DNA of 64,000 nucleotides. Source: Diphasiastrum complanatum. Its lineage: Eukaryota; Streptophyta; Lycopodiopsida; Lycopodiales; Lycopodiaceae. Within the stretch, counting starts at the first letter, position 1; each line of letters opens with the position of its first letter. This document shows positions 27,358-41,570 of the stretch, piece by piece. The stretch lies in NCBI GenBank assembly GCA_029204225.1, contig CM055111.1, forward strand, positions 9,557,000 through 9,620,999, given 5' to 3'. The translations under genes were made by a program, and so were the position numbers. The notes beneath the pieces were generated by a model. That model searched no databases, had not been told where the DNA came from, and worked only from the letters and a program-made list of their open reading frames with translations.

Positions 27358-28608
27358 CTAGACACAACGATTTCTGAAAAGTAAAGGCATTTCAGGCAAT
27401 GCGGGAGAAAGGGAAGGTGAATTTGGAAGGCCATCTGAGTGAGCGTTAAAACTAAGAGTGCTTGTAGACGCCTCGTTGACATCCTTTTCCTCCATATTAC
27501 AAATGCGGTCATTATATTTTGCTGAATGTTGTGCCACCTTCTGGGAACTGGCTACTTCATAAAGAAATTGCCCAGAACTCTCAGCGTGATCTGTAGCAAA
27601 TACAGACAAAGGAATGCCTATATTCTCAGTTGGAAGAGAACCCCAAGAGTGTTGCCAGCTCCCCGTGGTCTCCGAAAGCCAAGGGACTGACAGAGCATCC
27701 ATTATAGGCCTGATAACAAGAATCCATGATCCAACCGTCGTACATACTAGCACTGTGACAAAGCCCAAAAAAGCCATTGCTTCAAATATTGCCTCACCTG
27801 GATTTGACAAAACTGACAATGCCAGAAACATTACATGCACAGGCAAAAGTAAAACCACCACCAGAACCAGGCTATAAATTCGGACCTGTAGCTTTCGGTT
27901 GATTACCACCAGTATCATCTTCCAGCCAACATACAAAAAGTAGATGAGGAAAAATACAGCAAAGAGTGCCAAAACTAGAGAACTAAAGAGAGGGTATGTG
28001 CATGCTGCCAATCGCTGATTGTTCGCCCCCAGTTCCTGGAAGGCTTGAGTGAAATAGGGTGGAATCTCTCCATATCCTTCTCTCTCAATCTTGTAACCTC
28101 TGTGAAATTCCAAGGCGGGGGTAATGACCACAAAGAAAAGCTGCAGCAAAAATACCGGGAAACAAAAACCTAAAACAAGAGCTATCACCCTGCTGTTCCA
28201 TTTCCTTCTTGGAGTGAACGGTGCATCACGAAGGGAGCCACGGACCAGAAAAAGGGCAGTTAAGAAGAAACAAGGTTCCGCGAAACCGAGTGACAACAGT
28301 GCATACAGACGGCAAAGGTTGGCTTGCCAGTTGAATCTCAAGGTATGCAGAAGCCAACCTTTTCTTCTTAGCAGTGGAAGGCGCAAAAGTTCTGTTAGGC
28401 CCCACAAAACAGCAAAAGTAACAAGGATGATCCGAACCTGCCATGGCGAATTAAAGTCACGTAGAGCATAAAAACGGCCCCTCCTGTTGATTTTGCTTCG
28501 AAACTTGAGCACGTACGCAACACAGAAAAGTCCCACACAGCAGATGAGGACAATCAATGCAAGCGTAGCAATTCCAAATGCATCCACGGTCTCGCTCTTC
28601 AGGGGCAT
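27358..28608 (-). CDS. Seven-helix plant membrane protein of unknown function
   Basis: A single uninterrupted coding exon of 416 residues from the ATG at 28608 (MPLKSETVDAFGIATLA). An in-frame ATG 51 nt upstream (28659) would add 17 residues, but I prefer 28608 because MPL...DAFG is how I recall relatives starting. Seven hydrophobic segments are visible, at about residues 11-34, 55-75, 93-122, 138-164, 203-230, 241-266 and 273-300. Loops include RRKGWLLHTLRFNWQ after helix 2 and the conserved-looking GFAEPCFFLTALFL in helix 3. The last 115 residues form a hydrophilic, Ser-rich tail with no further helix, probably cytosolic. It resembles an uncharacterised plant-specific family; I know no reaction or partner. 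Codon use and length look intact. Confidence 0.9.
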   Translation of the reverse strand: MPLKSETVDAFGIATLALIVLICCVGLFCVAYVLKFRSKINRRGRFYALRDFNSPWQVRIILVTFAVLWGLTELLRLPLLRRKGWLLHTLRFNWQANLCRLYALLSLGFAEPCFFLTALFLVRGSLRDAPFTPRRKWNSRVIALVLGFCFPVFLLQLFFVVITPALEFHRGYKIEREGYGEIPPYFTQAFQELGANNQRLAACTYPLFSSLVLALFAVFFLIYFLYVGWKMILVVINRKLQVRIYSLVLVVVLLLPVHVMFLALSVLSNPGEAIFEAMAFLGFVTVLVCTTVGSWILVIRPIMDALSVPWLSETTGSWQHSWGSLPTENIGIPLSVFATDHAESSGQFLYEVASSQKVAQHSAKYNDRICNMEEKDVNEASTSTLSFNAHSDGLPNSPSLSPALPEMPLLFRNRCV

Positions 28609-29071
28609 CACCCACTCTAATGCTCTCACACCGCATGCTCGTGGCGAGCATCGGCCCACCCTATCCTCCTGCTTTCTGTTTTAGTCTGCCCTTAGCTATG
28701 AAAAAAGTCCCGAAAAGTGAGGTACTTGCTAGGTTGACCAATTCCCACTCTCTTTTACCATTTCATTGCAGCAGCCAGCAAGTATCTTGCTCGTTCTAAC
28801 CTTTCCGAGCTTTTCAGGCCGCTTCCAGATGAATGAATGAGCCGTAACCGAAACACAATCACGAAAGACCTACTTCTGAAGTTGTATTTTGCGTGTTTTA
28901 TTCTTTGGCATATCCATAAATGATCAGTAGCAAGTCTTATTGAAAATTTCCTGATCGTTTGACCTATTTCTGTGACTTTATCTTTCTGAAGACTTCACTG
29001 CAGAATCACAACATTCTTCCGGACATAGACGTCACAAGGAAGTTCAAAGATCTTCTCCAAGGGTTCATGAC
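28609..29071 (-). other. 5' UTR segment of the membrane-protein gene (second exon)
   Basis: An acceptor on the minus strand (ATAATTTCAG then GTCATG) places an exon start at 29071, continuous with the coding exon. Inferred from splice signals only. Confidence 0.45.
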
Positions 29072-29729
29072 CTGAAATTATGAAACATATTCGTGGCTGC
29101 TTAAGCATGAAATAGGCGAACTTGATTTATCAGTTAACCAATCCTTGAAACTCCGCAACAGCAATAACGAGACAGCAAAGTCGATCCTCCTTTTCTTGAC
29201 ATTGCAACCGCAACATCAATTGTCAACAAATCCATGTAGCGAATGCATTTTGACTGTCTTGAGCGTAGTTTAGAGTGACTAGGCAGTAGGCTGATTGCAG
29301 TCGCTCGAGATAAAATCCTATAGATAGATCCAGAAGCCATAAATGATAATCCGCGCCATGGCACTTGGCTCATAGAACTTTGTAAGAGAAATATTATGGC
29401 TGAGAGACCTAGCGAATCCAAACAAAAATCAAGGTATTCATAATATAGAAAGTAACAAGAGGATTATCAAATCACTTGTGGAATCAAACATAAGCCAAAC
29501 ACATCTTGAAGTCTTCATCAAAGCAAGGATCAAAACCTGGCGCAACAAAATTCCCTGGAAAATTTTCACCTCATGAAAACAAAAACCATTCGCCGTTCTA
29601 CGAGCTTCACGTGTATATCAAACCAAAACAACACAAAAACCTGTGTCCGAGTAAGCAATCAACCACATCTAAGACCGTACTCTTCTCATCTCAAACTCCA
29701 AAAAACGACACAAGAATCACTCCGCGTAC
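29072..29729 (-). other. Probable 5' UTR intron
   Basis: Donor CCAG|GTACGC at 29730/29729 and acceptor TTTCAG|GTC at 29072/29071 on the minus strand define a 658-nt intron ahead of the coding exon. Leader introns of this kind are common in constitutively expressed plant genes. Confidence 0.45.
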
Positions 29730-30060
29730 CTGGACCAGAGCAGCAGAGCGCGGATCTCAGCTAATCCAAGGAGACCAGAAACGCAGCCATGCCGCCAACA
29801 AGCGGCCGCTTCACAGAACAACCGGTTCCGGGTGCTTCAAAAGCAAAACTCGAGCTCCAGAACCGACTCCCACCGGGCCGCTGAGCTCCAGCCGCTGCAC
29901 TCCGCCATCCCCAAGGCACCTCGCAAAAACACAGGATCGCAACGATCGATGACGAAAAAGTAGACGAAGAAGCAGCAGCAGCAGCAGCAGCGATGGCGAG
30001 AGAGAGAAAAGAGAAGGAAAGGGGTGGAAGGGCATAAGAAGGCTGTGGGTGGACTACAGC
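29730..30060 (-). promoter_or_regulatory. Likely first leader exon and transcription start region
   Basis: The sequence is clearly more GC-rich than its surroundings, with a GCT/CAG triplet run at 29971-29994 and a CT-rich stretch on the minus strand near 30000-30020. These are typical of plant 5' leaders. Beyond 30060 the sequence abruptly becomes AT-rich with a (TTAA)n run at 30121-30140. The exact start site is not determined. Confidence 0.4.
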
Positions 30061-32650
30061 CTGGCAACAGCTAATTTTTTCACCCTATTTTGCTAAATTC
30101 GAAAAAAATTCCCCTGCCCTTTAATTAATTAATTAATTAATTCCAAATATTCTATTGATTTATCCCACCCCAAAGCCCAGGTCCAAAATTAATCAATTAA
30201 ACAATAAACCCTTTTAATTTTTTCAATAAAAATCAAAAGTCAATGCAAAAAAAAATAAAAAGCCTCTAAAATAAGGGCTCCAGCTCCTATAATCATACAA
30301 ACCAAAAAGAGTATATGTATTCTCTACGCGAAAAGGCCCTCGCCTCGGTACCGCCCTTCGGTCCAAGTGCTTCGAACAAGCAGGACCCCTCGACCAGGGC
30401 GCCTCAGACAGTGAAGGACATGGGCATGGCTAGGGCCCTTCCGCGGTGTGAGAATTCTCTTATCATTGTTGATCTAGCCTAGCTAGCTTTCGCTTTCTAG
30501 CGTTTCTTTTGCGTTGGATTGTGTGAGCTTTCGTTGGAGAGGTGATCTCTTCTCCTGGATTATTGTGCGTGAATCCCGAGGCTTTCGCGATGATTGCCTT
30601 TTAATTACCTTTGTGGTAGATTGGTTTGGCAGTGGACAGCAGACAGCTTACGAATCTGTACGGTCCCTCTGATGTGTTACTTGCTTTTGTAAGGCCCTAC
30701 AATAAAACGCTGTCAAATTTTGCCAGGCAAGCAAATTGTAAATACATTAAAAAAAATTGGGTAGGTCTTTGCATTTCTTTATCGAATCTTCTCTCGATTA
30801 TTGTCATGAGGAGATAGTTTTGTTTTGGAAAAAACGTTATTAAGAATTTTATGGGCCGAGGACAACATAAGTGTATGTTATATGTGTTGTAAATATATTT
30901 AGAAATTTGCTAACATGAGTATAATCATTAAAAAAAACATTGTAACTTTCTATGGTTTATTTATTTAAATTTAACAAAAAATTTACTCCTTTTTAGGAAT
31001 TAAAGCTTAGTTATCGAATGTAATCAAATTCCAATAACAAAGGACATTGCAATGGGACATCGTTCTCCGCCTTATGTCACCAACATGAACTTTGCATCGT
31101 AACCTAATTCAAGAAGTAAATCTTGTCATTTTGTGCCCAACTTACTCAATTTTACAGCACAAAATGTCCCTCTCAACTTATCATGATGCATGTTTTTACT
31201 CACAGACAGGCTGGTTGTACAAGCTCTTCACATCAAAACTCTCAAGGGCCCTATATAGTGAAGGAAATGTTATCCATACTAGTGAAAAAAAGTTTGGTAC
31301 CATGTACCATTTGCAAAGGATGTCATATGTTTCTCAATTCTTTCTACATTGTTAGATGCAAAATTAAGTGTCCGTTGCAACATAGAGAGCCAGGTACATT
31401 TGTTTGCTTAAGGCCAAGAAGGTACATGCTCAAACTTGACTGTTGCCTAGTGACATCTTAGGAGCTTGCTCCAAACACTAGAGATTTGGCTTGGCCATGT
31501 TGTGATCTTGTACTTGTCCACTACTAGTCACCTAAATATTGTTACATAAACAAAAATCGATTAGTCAGTCACTAAGGGTGGTTTGAGTCTTGAGAGCCTA
31601 GCAACAATAGTCGAGTACTAGGTGTGGTTTGAGTCCTCGGAGCCCGATAAGGCCTCATTACAATTGGAGAGCGCCATTGGTCCAATGGTAAACAAAGGGC
31701 CTCTATTCTTTCAAGTTGACCTTGATTTTCCATCACGTGGCACATGAAGTGGCAGGGGTCGTTGCCACCTAGGAGCAACTTAAGCTAATTCTTTGTACTT
31801 GGCTGCACTGCCCAACAAGTTGATGAGCTGCTAGAGGCAACTCGATTTCAAAATCCTGATCAGAGGAGTCATTTCCAAAGTCAACCAATCAGATGAAGGA
31901 GAAATGAAATGTGGGAGAATTTCACGTGGACATAGGAAGGAAGCGGAAGACTTGATTTGAAAAGGGAACTATCAATATTCATTGCTAAGTCCTCGTTGTT
32001 TTCTAATGTGAGACGCATGGGAAGTGTTGTTATTATTGCGCTTGTCATGCTATCAATTCGAAACCACCCTAAGTAGTTTGTTATTTCATACATGTTGCAA
32101 AAAGGACAAAGGATGTGGTATACTTCATAGTTCATGCCTACATTGTGGCATATATAACTACTAGTGCTAAGTAGTTTGGTAAGATGCACTTAGTGAAAAA
32201 AAAAAAAAAAAAGGGGAATGTGATCATCAATCTTTAACATTTCTTGTCTACATATTCTAGTGTGAAGTTGGACTTTAGAACAAAGCCATAGTGGCTCTTA
32301 GGAGCCTATTTGTGGCAATATAGTACATATTGTACTAGTAGCCATTAAGGTGTAGTAGTACATAGTGTACATAGTAGCCATTAAATTGAAAACCTTGAAC
32401 AAAGGGTGAGTTGGTGAAGACTTCCTCTCCTTTGGTCTAGGTTGGGCGGTAGACTCAAATTAGCTCCTCAAATGAGGACGTACAAGAGAAGGGGGAAACA
32501 CCCTACCACATGCGACTTGGAATTAAATATGAACTTTGAAGACAATTGTAACACCAACAAAAAAACTCATATGACATCACCAAGTTCGTCACCTAACCAT
32601 AGAATGAGAGACATGAGAGAATTGGATGCATCTATGCATAGAATTTATTA

Positions 32651-32742
32651 ATCCATGTAAATAACACTAGCTAAACTATGACTTCTTGTGCAATCCATAG
32701 TGTGGAAGAAGTCATAGTCTAGCTAGTGCTATATGCATGGAT
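32651..32742. repeat. Long imperfect hairpin (MITE- or miRNA-like)
   Basis: Two 37-nt arms, 32651-32687 and 32706-32742, are reverse complements at 33 of 37 positions. They are separated by an 18-nt loop. Similarity continues weakly outward (TAGAATTTATTA against the complement of the right flank). The core stem includes CACTAGCTA and CTATGACTTCTT. Confidence 0.85.
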
Positions 32743-33629
32743 AAGAATCCATTAAAAATGGCATATTTCATTTTTGTTCCTATGTCAATGTATGGCATTG
32801 GCAGATCAATTATTCACATAAAAGTGAACTAAATATGAAAGCATTAATTGATATAGAACCACCTTAGATCTTCACTTTGACTAGCAACTTTTCAAAAAAT
32901 AACATGGCATTGTATAATAAATGTCAATGTAGCATCGCATTTGAGAATTGTGTTTAGTTAAGAACATATGCAACAAATCTTGAAGATAGTCCTATACCAA
33001 ACATATCAAATAGATATCACTTTTGAACCTAAGAATTTCATGCATGACTTAGTTGACAATTCACTTATGAATTATTATATCATGGTTTTTGAGGAGGTCA
33101 CATAATAAGTTTCTAGATGAAGCAAATCATGCTCCTACAATCTCCCACGGCCCATAGCTTGTTGATGTAGGAAGTTCAAGATACATTGAAACTAAGTCAT
33201 CTAGGATACAACTTATAGAGTTTATCATTTTACAAATGACTTCTTTTTTTGCAACTAATAGATGATTTGGAGTAGCATCATTATCTACAATAAGTACAAC
33301 GTTATTTAGTCCTAACCGACAAGCTCGAGGCTCCCAACGTACATGACATAATAGCCAAGACTCAAGTTTGCACCTTTGTGGACACAATAACACAACCAAC
33401 CTTTGCTTTTCTCTTTTTAAACTAGGATATCGATTACATGTAAACACTTGAGGGTTCATGCTTGGAAAATCATGTACAATACCCACATATAAGTTGATTA
33501 ATAGATCCCTACTTACATACTGTGGTTTTGAACTTTTTTTGAGAACAATAAAAGTCTTGTGTACATTAATTTCTTTATAGCTATTATACAATACAAGTCC
33601 ACTTTATTTATTGGCATGCCAAGGTCACA

Positions 33630-33838
<209 letters not shown>

Positions 33839-34989
33839 TCATAGTTTATAGAAGCCAAGACTTATTCCCCAACCAGGGAAAACTCCCTATGATTGAAAGA
33901 AACCTTTTGGATGAGCATTTTATAATCATCACATCTAGAGATTAAGAAGCCTCGAAACTTCATTTACAAAGAGCTTTCAACAAACACGCTATATTTACAT
34001 TCCACGATGTTATCCTTACATTACACAGATTTCACAATTTATTCTTAAGCTATTAAACAATATCAGGGTCTCGTTAATCTTATAAGAGAATTATACATAT
34101 ACACAATTCAACCAATTTGAGATCATTCTAGGATATTCCTTACATAATATGGCATGAAGTATAAATTTAGTGTGAAGTCACTTGAGTTGTGATGCAACTT
34201 AGTTCTATTTGACTTTTTCATGTACTTCAATGGATTTGTATGCATGCATGTACATGACCAAGTATATAGGTTTTAGACATCTCTACTTAGATTTCTTGTT
34301 GTGCGATGCATGGCACGATAGATATCACTTAAGAACAAGATTTTAAAAATATATATATACCATATTGGCATTTTGCAAAGATGTGTGCTAACAAATTGCA
34401 TGACTTTTGCTTTAATCCTTCATAAACATCAAAAATGTCATATATGCTCATGTTTGACATTTTCATGGTTCAAAGCTCATGAAACATGATCATATACACA
34501 TGGTTCTTTGTATATATTTTTCAATATAAAAAAGAAAACTTCAAACTAACCTCCATTATAAGTACCATTTATGAGCACCTTGAAGGGATCTTCTTAGTTG
34601 TTCGCAGCGACCATAGAACATGATAATAATAAAACATTTAATAAGAAGGTTCTTTGGGATCCTCCACTCACCAAGTTAAATAGATAACATCTATATCTAT
34701 AGAAAAACTACGATTTCTTGCACTTTTATGAGCTTTACTACGATTATGATATTCACTGACATAGATGCACGACCACATATGGTTACTAATTGACTTAAAA
34801 TGTATCAAACACAACACCATATCTATGGAAAGGTTCTAACAACATTGTCGATGATCATTGCTTCTTGGCACCTCAAGAACCCAAACTTAAAGTTGATTTC
34901 CCAACTTAATACTTAAGTCTACTCATTCCATCCAACACGTGCTAGTATGTTTGCAAAATTAAGAACATTAATCAACCTAACCATCCATC

Positions 34990-35722
<733 letters not shown>

Positions 35723-35869
35723 TGTCTTGTGATCTGATAGTTGTTATTACAACATTTGATATTCTATGGCATGGAAGACTATAAGCCGATAGACACACAC
35801 ATGGACCAAGGATCCAAACTATAAAAGGACATGTGTCTCAGATCGCAAGCAGAATAGCAAGAAATGTGC

Positions 35870-36545
35870 AGATATTTTTATCAGTCGATAATTGGGTCTA
35901 TAATGTATTCTATGGTCTGCACACGACCTAATCTAGCATATGCAGTAAGCACACTGTCTCAATACATGTCCAATCCAAGCTTATAACATTGGAAGGCTCT
36001 GAAAAGAGTACTGAAGTACATTCAAGCTATGAAGCACTATGCTTTGTGTTATAATGGTAATATAGAACTAGCTGCACTTTCATTATTCAGATTCAGATTG
36101 GGCAAGAGATGTGGATACCAGGAAGTCCACAACATGTTATATTTGTTTCCTTGTAGGAGGACTCATTTTATGGAACAACAGAAAGCAAAAATGCATTTCG
36201 TTGTCCTCAACAGAATCCTAGTATGTTGCAGCTACATCAGCATTGAAGGAGATTATTTGGCTCAGAAGGTTGCTACAAGATCTATAATTTCCAAAGATCG
36301 GTCCAACTATACTCCAGTGCGACAATTAGAGCTCCACGGCTCTATCTCTGAACCCACGAACTCATACTAGAACTAAACACATAGAAGTTCAGTTTCATTT
36401 TCTTAGAGAGAAAGTTCAGAATGAAGATGTTGTACTGAGTTATTGTCATACAGACAATATGTTGGCTGACATTTTGACAAAACCATTGTCAAGAAATAAA
36501 CATTCTACTTTAGTAGATATGATAAATCTCAGTTTTAATTCAGAT
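35870..36545 (+). pseudogene. Copia RT tail and RNase H relic
   Basis: The RT C-terminal end is readable as SIMYSMVCTRPNLAYAVS in a frame ending near 36030, followed by the WKALK-like segment. RNase H remnants follow over several frames, ending HTRTKHIEVQFHFLREK and MLADILTKPLSRNK just before the purine tract and 3' LTR. Stops and frameshifts are frequent. Confidence 0.85.
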
Positions 36546-36570
36546 TCGTAGTAGTAAGCTTAAGGGGGAG

Positions 36571-37462
<892 letters not shown>

Positions 37463-37467
37463 CCATC

Positions 37468-38665
37468 ACATTATAATATAACACCAACTTTTCCAAAAGC
37501 CAATGAAGCATATTTTCATATATTGTCTATGTCACTACGTTATTGCCATACCCTAAAAATATACTATATTGTTCATGGGTGAAGGTCAAATCTTTAAAAC
37601 TTTGACTTTGGGGTGTCACAAGAGTATAAAAATGTCTAAGTGTTGGTGATCTATATAACGCACCATAGAGATCATGTGTTCATGTCACTGTAAAAAGTTC
37701 TTTCTCTCAAGTGGTGTATCATTTGATCATCTCCCAACCTCTTGCTCTCAAATGCTAGTGGGCCCCCATCTCATAGTAAGATTTCAAAAACCTCTCACAT
37801 TTTTTCTAACTACATGAAGTCTATCAAGATGAAATATTGAAATACTAAGGTTGACTAATTATATTCTTGAGTTACTAAAGACTTCATCCATATTTTCATT
37901 CCATACAATGGGTTTACCATGTTTTTCATATGTTGTTTATCGCCCTCTTACCCCATTGATCTAAGAAGTTTCCACTTTAGCATGTCCTTCAATGAACTAT
38001 TGAAATATTGCAACGAATATTAAGAAATATGTCAACTACTCAAAATACTCAAGAACTGCATGTCAGGGCAATTGAATAGAGCTTTGCGGAATGAGCCTTT
38101 CCCCTCGACGCATGAACTATGCCTATCAGATTCTTTGAAGTCGTCGGAATCAATAAGGTTGATTACATAGACAAATACAACATCGTTAGATTGTTGATTG
38201 CAGAAGTGATAGATAGTCCAAACGATTCTATACAAGAGCAGTATTAGATAGAATTGTTAATCAGAGTAGCATACATTCATACTAGCATAAATCTAAACAC
38301 AATAAGCCAATGTATTGGTTCAGAAAGTAACAAGCACAAGTCAATTGAAATAGAGAGCACGAGACAATTGCGATGATAACCGCGTACTCGAAACTAGCTC
38401 TAGTATGATAACAGCTTCGATGATTCGAAGATTATTCGATAGCTTACTCTGACACTCTGTCTAAATCTAATCGATGTAATAGCATCTACTATATCTGTTG
38501 ATTAATAAATTTCAATTGATTAACAACCACATTATTTGAGTATTCATTTATTTGGATTTATATACAAATGTATAGACTATTGGAATTTTAATTTCACTTC
38601 CAACCTGGACCTAAATCCTAGATTTAAGGTGAAAATTGACCAAGTAGCTATCTACCAAGCATAAG
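37468..38665. other. Intergenic, possible LTR/leader of the next relic
   Basis: No gene recognised. The part just upstream of 38666 is where the leader and LTR of the gag relic would be expected, but I could not match it to the LTRs at 9413 or 14347. Confidence 0.4.
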
Positions 38666-40557
38666 ATGGGATCTATTAGAGTATACCTTCTAGATGCTAG
38701 TGAGAGATTGAATTCTACTAATTATGCTATTTAGAAGGTTAGGATGGAGTCACTCATGGTGCTCCAAGACCTTTATGAGTTTCTGATTGAAGATGAAGAT
38801 GAACCTCTAGGTGCACAGGAGTTAGCTAGATAGAAGAAGAGATATGGGCTTGCACTTCATTGTGTGAAGATAAATGTGAGCAATTTGTTGAGAGAAGTAT
38901 CAGCATGTACTAGTGCTAAAGAGGCTTGGGAGTCTTTAAAATCAATCTATGAATCAAGCAACACTTCTAGAGTACTTATGCTTAGAAATCAAATTTTGCA
39001 AAGATGAGGAGAAGTGAAGAGAGTGCACGAGATTATGTACTCAGAATCCGGTCTCTAAATAGGGAGCTGGCTTCCATTGGAGAGAAGATTCATGATGGAG
39101 AGCTTGTACAAATTGTTCTTAATGGTCTAGGAGATGACTTTGCAAATTTGGTCCAAAGTTTTGCCATTCAAGACACTTTGCCAACAATGTATTAGTGGCT
39201 GAAGAGTGTAGGATGCTCCACACCACAACAAGAATGAGTTCACTATCTTTGTAGCCAATTTCTCATTCAAGGGCAAAAAGAAGACCAATGGAAAGAAGAA
39301 GTATCCAAAGGAGGCCAAAGAAGAGGATGATGCATCAAGCTCAGAGGACAAGTCAAAGCAAAAATGCTTCTTTTGTGGAAAGAAGGGGGGGCATTATGCA
39401 TCCGAATGCTACAAGAGGCTAAGAGCACAAGAGGAGGAGGACAAATAAGGAAACCTTGCACATGAGGAGGAGGAGGATGACGTAAGTGTGTTCTTGATGG
39501 CATCTACATCCTCACCAACAAGCAATGGCAATTCAAGAGATACATGGTGGATTGATAGTGGGCCTAGCTCCCACATGTCTTGTGAAAAGGACTTTTTCTC
39601 AACCTTACACTCATTCAATGATGCTAAAAAGCTTGTTTTTACTGCAAGTGATGAAGAGTGTAAGATAGATGGTGTTGGTACCATCTCTTTGTATCTAGAA
39701 TCCTCAATAAGTCTTTGAGCATCGTGTTTGTTCGATTTTTAAGAATGATGTTTGCATTGCAAAGGGATTTAAACATGAAAGATTGTTTAAGTTAGAAGCT
39801 AGTGTTGCTTTTGAGAGTGTGAGCGTGGCAAAGGAGGAGCCACTCAAGAGGAGATCTTGGAAAACTGTGATCTTGCTTGCATTGAGGAGGAGCATCAAAA
39901 GAAGGAAGATCTTGAGGATCAACCTCAAAGCATGAGAGTTCCAAGGAGGTCCTCAATGACAAAGGCCGAGTCATCAAATTGCATGCAAATTTCCATTCAA
40001 GTGTGCACCTTGCAAGGATGGTGAAAATTGAAGAGTCTACTATCTTTGAATACTTGTTGGATAGTATAAGTAGACATGGAGTGACTTGTTGCTTATCTTT
40101 AAGATCTATGATGTTTAGTACTCTTTACGACAAGACAATGAAATTAGATGCTTTCAAATCTCCATTTGTTGTTGATAAAGCAATTTCATTGTATAACTAT
40201 TTATATAATAGTTTGAATAGTGTCATAAAAGATGAAACATCATTTGTATTGGAAATCTTTGGATCCACATGCTTTGAGCATGATCATTCCAATGTAAGGA
40301 CCAAAGATTATCCTATTTCAATGATAGGAATAATGGTTGTGTTTTGCTCTTCAAGTAGAGATTGTAGAATCTACTTGTTTCCCACCAAACAAGTTGTCAA
40401 TGGTGGAAATGTGATCTTTCAAGAGTGGAAGACTTGTAAACTTGAAGAAGCTGTCGTAAAATCACGTGTGGGCATGAGCAGCAGTGGAAGCTCAAGGATT
40501 GGAGCGTGGCGTGTAGGAATGGAAATGCAACAATTAGCAGCAAAATTATTCAAGTAG
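38666..40557 (+). pseudogene. Copia gag-protease-integrase relic, same family as the 9.4-15 kb element
   Basis: From the ATG at 38666 the peptide (YLLDASERLNSTNYAI, MESLMVLQDLYEFLIEDEDE) parallels the gag at 13592 on the opposite strand. It continues through SARDYVLRIRSLNREL and GEKIHDGELVQIVLNGLG (39004-39195), the zinc knuckle CFFCGKKG...YASECY (about 39367), and WWIDSGPSSHM (39546). Here the usual GAS before SHM is GPS. A decayed integrase C-terminal region lies at 39979-40557 (FGSTCFEHDHS, NGGNVIFQEWK). Several frameshifts and a missing integrase core make it non-functional. It is cut off at about 40560-40664 by the next LTR. Confidence 0.88.
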
Positions 40558-40664
40558 AAGAATTCATATAGAATGCGCAAATGAACGATGCAGTAGTGAG
40601 ACAAAAATTGCACTCTAATAAAAATCAACAGTGAGTACAATAGCTTGAAGTAATAACTTCAGCT

Positions 40665-41560
40665 TGTTGATAACGTTGGCTACAGAAAAACTCTGATTAA
40701 AAGAGAGAAAATCAATTAACTCAAAAATTAACACTTACATAGCTTGAATCAACTAATATATAGATTTACAAGTGTCCAAAAAAAAATATATCTTACAAGC
40801 CTTTAATGTTATTTACGCCAGTCTTTGCATATGTACAAAGATGGTAGCCACTAACCGCCTTTGGGATATTTGGTTTGTCCAGTTGTTTTTAGGGTTGCTG
40901 ATAAGTTGGCGACGTCAGTCAGCCAATGTAGCAAAAATGTGCAAAAGTCAAAAAACCCGACGATGCCCTTAGACTGAAGGTATGCAGCTATTGAATGTGC
41001 CCTTACACTAAAGGTATGTAAATTCCGAAGGCGCCTGTAGACTGAAGGCAGCGAAAAAGACGAAAAAAGACGAAAAAGGCATTCTGGCCAGCCTTATACT
41101 GAAGGCATTTAAGAATGGTTTCTAAGGCATTCTGGCCAGTCTTATACTAAAGGCAACGAAGAAGTTGAAGGTGCCTTAAACCAAAGGCAGTGAAGAAGGC
41201 GAAGGTGCCTTAAATTTAAAGGGAGTGAAAAAGACGAAAAAGGAGAAGGTGCCTTAAAAATGATTTCTAAGGCATTCTGGCCACTTGGCCAATGTGTCGC
41301 ATTTTTCGTGAAGGGAAAAAGACAAAGGAGGCAAAAAGAAAAAGGTGACTTAAGAATGGTTTCTAAGGCATTTTGGCCACTTGGCCAGTGTGTCGCATTT
41401 TTTGCTAAGGAGCGAAAAAGACGAAGGTGCCAAAAAATTGTTTTAAGGTAAAAGATAGGGAAAAAATGTGAAGATCCAAAAATATGAAGTCGGCCTTCGA
41501 TTTTTTAGGATGCTTATTACTTGAATGATTTGTTTAAGTTTGAGCATAAAAAATCTAAGA
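40665..41560 (-). repeat. LTR (minus orientation) with internal minisatellite-like repeats
   Basis: About 896 bp. Its middle is built of degenerate units containing GCGAAAAAGACGAAGGTGCC, CCTTAAGAATGGTTTCTAAGG-like and TTCTGGCCACTTGGCC elements. It starts TCTTAGATTT (TG changed to TC) and ends in the complement of TGTTGATAACG. Confidence 0.8.
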
Positions 41561-41570
41561 CTCCCCCTTA

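Noticed and set aside
28124-28684. Plus-strand frames of 65-115 codons antisense to the membrane-protein gene
   Set aside because: Shadows of a strongly supported coding exon.
30300-30620. GC-richer stretch that at first looked like rRNA or a conserved exon
   Set aside because: I could not match it to any rRNA segment and there is no convincing reading frame; left as possible promoter or leader.
33127-33591. 154-codon frame on the minus strand
   Set aside because: No recognisable domain, no splice context, and it lies next to a microsatellite in repeat-rich DNA. Too weak to list as a gene.
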